Assembly (NCBI GenBank): GCA_009781535.1 | Contig: WQXX01000047.1 | Coordinates: 1-7,839 of the forward strand | Reading direction: 5' to 3' | Source: Coriobacteriia bacterium | GTDB taxonomy: Bacteria; Actinomycetota; Coriobacteriia; Coriobacteriales; UBA8131 | DNA: 7,839 nucleotides | Part shown: positions 5,039 through 7,839 of the stretch, one piece after another | Layout of the letters: every line of letters starts with the position of its first letter | How positions within the stretch are numbered: the first letter of the stretch is position 1 | The notes under the pieces: model-generated | The model's input: the letters and a program-made list of their open reading frames with translations, nothing else | Told to the model about the DNA's origin: nothing | Databases searched by the model: none | Program-made: the position numbers and the translations under genes

Positions 5039-5105
5039 TTATTCTCCAGAATAGTAACGCCCCCGCTTGGGCCACATCGTTGAGAGGTGCTGCGGGGGAC
5101 TGTCA
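5039..5105 (-). ncRNA. Structured leader RNA of the Abi_2 gene (candidate)
   Basis: From the predicted transcription start near 5105 to the ATG there are about 66 bases of leader. CCCCCGC (minus strand, 5092-5098) pairs with GCGGGGG (5060-5066), with a possible inner CAC/GTG pairing in a 25-base loop. No T run follows, so it is not a normal terminator. A conserved RNA called the abiF motif has been described upstream of Abi_2-type genes in other bacteria. Whether this leader belongs to it cannot be decided by eye. Confidence 0.4.
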
Positions 5106-5111
5106 ATACAT

Positions 5112-5141
5112 ATAATACTTTGAAAGTTCGTCATCTGACAA
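5112..5141 (-). promoter_or_regulatory. Promoter of the Abi_2 gene
   Basis: On the minus strand, TTGTCA (5136-5141) and TATTAT (5112-5117) are separated by 18 bases, each one mismatch from consensus. This would start transcription about 66 bases before the Abi start codon and gives the cassette its own expression. Confidence 0.55.
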
Positions 5142-5168
5142 CACCTTTCAACGGAATAAACGGAAAAA

Positions 5169-5197
5169 GGGTCAAATCGGGTTAAGAGTGGTCAATT
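5169..5197 (+). repeat. GGTCAA-type block at the right end of the Abi cassette
   Basis: GGGTCAAATC, GGGTTAAGAG and TGGTCAATT follow GAAAAA and align with 2496-2523 upstream of the integrase at about 24 of 29 positions. The block directly abuts the 29-bp repeat beginning at 5197, the place where integrase arm sites are expected beside a core site. Confidence 0.55.
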
Positions 5198-5225
5198 CTC
5201 TCCGCAGTGAGGGACTATTGTACCA
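5197..5225. repeat. 29-bp direct repeat, distal copy (attachment-site-like)
   Basis: This copy matches 4001-4029 except at one position. It carries the tRNA 5'-end bases and the TACAAT box but no tRNA body, so it is a remnant or duplicate of the tRNA flank. It marks the probable junction between accessory DNA to the left and host DNA to the right. Confidence 0.7.
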
Positions 5226-5313
5226 CTTGTGTCTGAGCGCCTCCCTCATATCTTCTGGCGCGTTTTGGTGCGTGCAATGGCTTTTATAATTCGATAGGCA
5301 CAAGCCGGATCGC

Positions 5314-6615
5314 TTAGCGCAAGCGCATGGAGAGGCTCCCCGTTGCATAGAGGGGGATGTTTTGCATCCAACCCTCATCCCTATAACCGGAAAGAGACAG
5401 ACGAATGCCGGTGTTCAGATTGTATCTCGTGCAAAACGCAGCAAGGCTTTTGCTTTTCAGGTTCTCTGCTGACTTGACCTCAACTGGGTAGACCTTTCCC
5501 TGGGCTTGGAAGATGAAATCGATTTCGCCAGAAGATTTTTCCGCCGACCAATAGTACAGTCGTTGCCTGCATTCTCCCCGTAATTCCTGACACACAAATT
5601 GCTCAGTAAACGCTCCTTTGAACTCCTCAAAGAGCCTGTTGCCTTCGATTATCGTAGGTGCATCGAGATCAGACATGGCTCCGAGCAGACCGATGTCCGC
5701 AAGAAACAGTTTAAAGCCCGAGGATGTCTTGTAGGATTCAAGCGGTATCCCCGGTTTTGATATCCGCCACACACGATGTATCAGCCCGCTGTCGACAAGG
5801 AATTGCAGCGCTGCTTCGTAGTCGCGACCGCGCGCGCCTTGCTGGACATTGCCATAGACGAATTTCTTGCTCTCCTTTGCAAGCTGGCTTGGGATGGATT
5901 GCCAGATCTGGCGACATCGTTCAGCGACATCCTTAGACGCATGTTTCGAAAAGTCTCCTTCATAGGTGTTGATAATAGCCTGCTGGATTCTGCGAACACG
6001 ACTGAGGTCTTTTGTCTCGGAGTGTTCCAGCACCGCCTCGGGCATTCCGCCAACATAGTAGTATTGCTTCAATAGGTCTGTCAATTGCTCGGCGAACACC
6101 GCAAGCATGCCGAAGTCGCTCCCGTAGATGAAAGAGGCGAGTTCCCTGTGCCCTTCCGCAAGCAGAAATTCCTCGAATGTCATTGGGAAAAGATCCAGAA
6201 AGTCGACCTTTCCTACCGGAAACGAGATGCCTGAATGCAACGCTGTCCCAAGGAGAGATCCTGCAACAGCGATCGGCTGCACTGGCATATCCTCGTAAAA
6301 GTATTTCAGAGCGGTCAAGGCTCGCGGAACGGCTTGGACTTCATCGAGCACGATGAAGGTTTCAGTCGTTATTGGTCTTCCTGCATAGGCTGACAACCCA
6401 TTTAAAAGCCGCTGCGGATCTAAAGAGCCTTCAAAGAGCGCTGCCATCGCAGCGTTGTCTTCAAGGCGTACATAGACAGAATCCGAGAACTCCTGTGCTC
6501 CAAACTCTTTGAGAAGCCAGGTCTTCCCAACTTGACGAACACCTCGCAAGATGAGAGGCTTTCGTTTGAGGTCATTTTTCCAAGAAACCAAATCGTTCAT
6601 GCATGTTCGCTGCAT
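5314..6615 (-). CDS. AAA+ ATPase with DUF4143 C-terminal domain
   Basis: This 433-residue protein has an N-terminal AAA ATPase domain with Walker A GVRQVGKT (25-32), Walker B FIVLDEVQ (87-94, Asp91 and Glu92) and a sensor-like AVAGS (116-120). The C-terminal DUF4143 part carries a restriction-endonuclease-like pattern: Glu338, GEIDFIF (Asp366) and VYPVEVKS (Glu379, Lys381). Members are widespread and often present in several copies, with no settled function; DNA processing or stress and defence roles have been suggested. AGAGGAG 5 bases before ATG 6615 fixes the start. Two large palindromes lie about 47 bases upstream and probably control it. It transcribes toward the Abi cassette with about 88 bp of unannotated DNA before the repeat at 5225. 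Confidence 0.88.
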   Translation of the reverse strand: MQRTCMNDLVSWKNDLKRKPLILRGVRQVGKTWLLKEFGAQEFSDSVYVRLEDNAAMAALFEGSLDPQRLLNGLSAYAGRPITTETFIVLDEVQAVPRALTALKYFYEDMPVQPIAVAGSLLGTALHSGISFPVGKVDFLDLFPMTFEEFLLAEGHRELASFIYGSDFGMLAVFAEQLTDLLKQYYYVGGMPEAVLEHSETKDLSRVRRIQQAIINTYEGDFSKHASKDVAERCRQIWQSIPSQLAKESKKFVYGNVQQGARGRDYEAALQFLVDSGLIHRVWRISKPGIPLESYKTSSGFKLFLADIGLLGAMSDLDAPTIIEGNRLFEEFKGAFTEQFVCQELRGECRQRLYYWSAEKSSGEIDFIFQAQGKVYPVEVKSAENLKSKSLAAFCTRYNLNTGIRLSLSGYRDEGWMQNIPLYATGSLSMRLR

Positions 6616-6661
6616 ATGAGCTCCTCTTTACTCACAGAAAAAAGTAGTGATAAGCAGCTTA

Positions 6662-6687
6662 ACACATTTTTCATACGAAAAATGTGT
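6662..6687. promoter_or_regulatory. 26-bp near-perfect palindrome (candidate operator)
   Basis: ACACATTTTTC and GAAAAATGTGT are 11-bp arms around ATAC; 12 of 13 pairs match. It shares the 16-base core TTTTTCRTACGAAAAA with the palindrome at 6691-6722. The two centres are 32 bp apart, about three helical turns. It lies 47 bases upstream of the ATPase start, inside its likely promoter. Confidence 0.7.
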
Positions 6688-6690
6688 GGA

Positions 6691-6722
6691 TTTGCACGTT
6701 TTTCGTACGAAAAACGTGCAAA
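6691..6722. promoter_or_regulatory. 32-bp perfect palindrome (candidate operator)
   Basis: Every base from 6691 to 6722 pairs with its partner around a CGTACG centre, with arms TTTGCACGTTTTT and AAAAACGTGCAAA. A perfect 32-bp palindrome without a T-run context is more consistent with dimer or tetramer protein binding than with a terminator. It pairs with the adjacent palindrome at 6662. Confidence 0.75.
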
Positions 6723-6789
6723 GGCAATGATTGTCAATACAGAAGCTGTTTGTCGGACACACATACGCTACCTATCAGCTGACCTCTAG

Positions 6790-6810
6790 GTCCCAGATCA
6801 AGTCTGGGAC
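6790..6810. repeat. REP-like short hairpin
   Basis: GTCCCAGA (6790-6797) pairs perfectly with TCTGGGAC (6803-6810) over a TCAAG loop. No T run follows on either strand. The form resembles the short intergenic palindromes found in many copies in some bacterial genomes. It could also slow transcription leaving the transporter gene. Confidence 0.45.
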
Positions 6811-6837
6811 GACATGACGCAGCCCGGTGCGTATTTT

Positions 6838-6864
6838 GACTGGGACGTTGACCCCCATAATCCG
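6838..6864 (-). repeat. Partial copy of the transporter's C-terminal codons
   Basis: Positions 6838-6864 match 6891-6917, the last codons of the Nramp-family gene (GVNVPV), at 24 of 27 bases, 53 bp downstream of the real gene end. It looks like a short tandem duplication of the gene's 3' end that left a non-coding remnant after the TAA. Confidence 0.65.
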
Positions 6865-6887
6865 TAGCGAAAGGAGCACCTACACGC

Positions 6888-7839
6888 TTAGACCGGGACG
6901 TTGACCCCCATGATCTGCATGATGAGGATGGCAGCGGTGAGCACGATGACCACGGCGATGATCATCCCGGACAGGGTATTTGCAATCTTGCCGTTGGTGT
7001 AGGTGCCCATGACGCGTTTGTCGTTGATGATCTTGATAAGAAAGACGAGCAGCACTGGCAGCAGAAGGCCGTTGACCACCTGCGCTGTGAGCATGATGCC
7101 TAGGAGATTTACCCCTGGGACAAGCACCACCACGCATCCGATAATGATAACGGCGGTGATGATTCCCTTATATGCAGGGGCTTCACTCCACGTCCGGTCG
7201 GAGCCGCGCTCCCATCCAAAGGCTTCGCAGACCGCATACGAGGTGGTCAGCGGCAGTACGCACGCCGCCAAAAACGAAGCGCCGAGGAGGCCGACCGCGA
7301 ACAGTTGGCGCGCATAGCCGCCCACGATAGGCTCGAGTGCAAGAGCAGCCTCCTCGGCGCTTTCGACAACAATCCCTTGCGAGAACAGCACCGTACCTGT
7401 CGTGATGACGATGAACCACACGACCACGCAGGCGACAAACGCGCCCGCGAACACATCGACCCGCTGAAAGAACAGCTCCTTGATGTTCACGCCCTTTTCA
7501 ACCACATTGCTCTGACCAAAGAACATCATCCAAGGCGCAATCGTCGTACCGATCAACGCGATGATCAGCGCGAAGAACCCCTGCTCGAATATCACATGCG
7601 GCACAACCGTGCTGGTTGCGACATCGCCCCAATTGGGCTTGCCCATGAACGCTGCAATCACATAAACCAAAAACACCAGGCTTATCACAAGAAAGATCTT
7701 CTCAATGCGCCGATACGAGCCGCCCATCAGCAGAGCCCAGACCGCCACCCCGGCAACCGGGACGCTGATGTATTTGTTCACGCCAAACAGCTCCATGGCA
7801 GCCGCGATGCCCGCGAATTCGGAGAGGATGGTGCCCATG
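6888..7839 (-). CDS. Nramp-family divalent-metal transporter, C-terminal part (Mg-type signature)
   Basis: The reading frame is open through the window edge; the Met at 7838 is internal, because GTILSEFAGIAAAMELFG matches helix 3 of the family. About 316 residues are visible, with roughly nine membrane segments to the C-terminus. Helix 6 reads LIGTTIAPWMMFFGQS. The canonical Nramp metal-binding Met and the His of the MPH motif are replaced by Ala101 and Trp103 in this fragment. Such replacement, with a TTI-x-P-[WY]-M pattern, is characteristic of the Nramp-related Mg2+ transporters (NRMT) rather than MntH-type Mn/Fe importers. The first helices, with the second half of the metal site, lie outside the window. 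It is an inner-membrane protein, probably chromosomal host DNA. Confidence 0.85.
   Translation of the reverse strand, partial: MGTILSEFAGIAAAMELFGVNKYISVPVAGVAVWALLMGGSYRRIEKIFLVISLVFLVYVIAAFMGKPNWGDVATSTVVPHVIFEQGFFALIIALIGTTIAPWMMFFGQSNVVEKGVNIKELFFQRVDVFAGAFVACVVVWFIVITTGTVLFSQGIVVESAEEAALALEPIVGGYARQLFAVGLLGASFLAACVLPLTTSYAVCEAFGWERGSDRTWSEAPAYKGIITAVIIIGCVVVLVPGVNLLGIMLTAQVVNGLLLPVLLVFLIKIINDKRVMGTYTNGKIANTLSGMIIAVVIVLTAAILIMQIMGVNVPV

Larger units (their letters stand above)
4001..5225. mobile_element. Abi cassette bounded by 29-bp direct repeats (CIME-like)
   Basis: The 1196-bp unit between repeats 4001-4029 and 5197-5225 holds a single gene, an Abi_2 abortive-infection protein with its own promoter and structured leader. 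It encodes no recombinase. The block at 5169-5197, just inside the right repeat, resembles the one upstream of the neighbouring integrase gene. The simplest reading is a cis- or trans-mobilisable cassette that uses the neighbour's integrase. A decayed older element that lost its integrase is the main alternative. Confidence 0.55.

Noticed and set aside
5060..5098. The GC-rich hairpin before the Abi_2 gene as a rho-independent terminator
   Set aside because: Neither strand has a T run after the stem, and the hairpin lies between a good promoter and the gene's ribosome site.
7003..7456. ORFs opposite or out of frame with the transporter gene
   Set aside because: They have arginine- and serine-rich low-quality translations and are explained by the conserved transporter frame.

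Overview
The window reads as a bacterial chromosome segment in which a tRNA-Ser gene serves as an integration hotspot. The gene content suggests an actinobacterium, perhaps Coriobacteriia: an Nramp-type transporter resembling the magnesium branch known from Eggerthella, plus an S24 repressor/NYN/integrase module. This assignment is inferred from protein style and moderate GC only and is weak.

Positions 1-3916 look like the right-hand end of an integrated element (prophage or ICE) whose other end lies outside the window. From left to right it holds a partial XRE-type HTH gene, four very small genes on alternating strands with a repeated leader motif, a palindromic operator cluster, a CI/LexA-like S24 repressor (1250-1900), a NYN-domain putative RNase gene (1921-2430) and a tyrosine integrase gene (2669-3781). 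The integrase points at the tRNA and is flanked by short repeats that resemble integrase arm-binding sites. No terminase, capsid, relaxase or coupling protein is visible, so prophage and ICE cannot be told apart.

Positions 3917-4007 (minus) encode a class II tRNA-Ser with anticodon CGA. Next to its 5' end is a 1196-bp segment bounded by 29-bp direct repeats with one mismatch (4001-4029 and 5197-5225). Each repeat carries the first bases of the tRNA and its -10 box. The segment encodes one protein, an Abi_2 (AbiD/AbiF-type) HEPN abortive-infection protein, preceded by its own promoter and a GC-rich structured leader. It has no recombinase. Just inside its right repeat is a block that closely matches one upstream of the integrase gene. 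I interpret it as a small anti-phage cassette accreted next to the larger element and possibly mobilised in trans by that element's integrase, in the manner of a CIME. This is the most interesting part of the window.

From 5226 rightward the sequence looks like ordinary host DNA: an AAA+ ATPase with a DUF4143 nuclease-like C-terminus (5314-6615, minus), a 272-bp gap with two large phased palindromes and a REP-like hairpin, and the C-terminal part of an Nramp-family transporter (6888-7839, minus, cut by the window edge). In the transporter's helix-6 signature the metal-binding Met and the His are replaced, as in the Nramp-related magnesium transporters.
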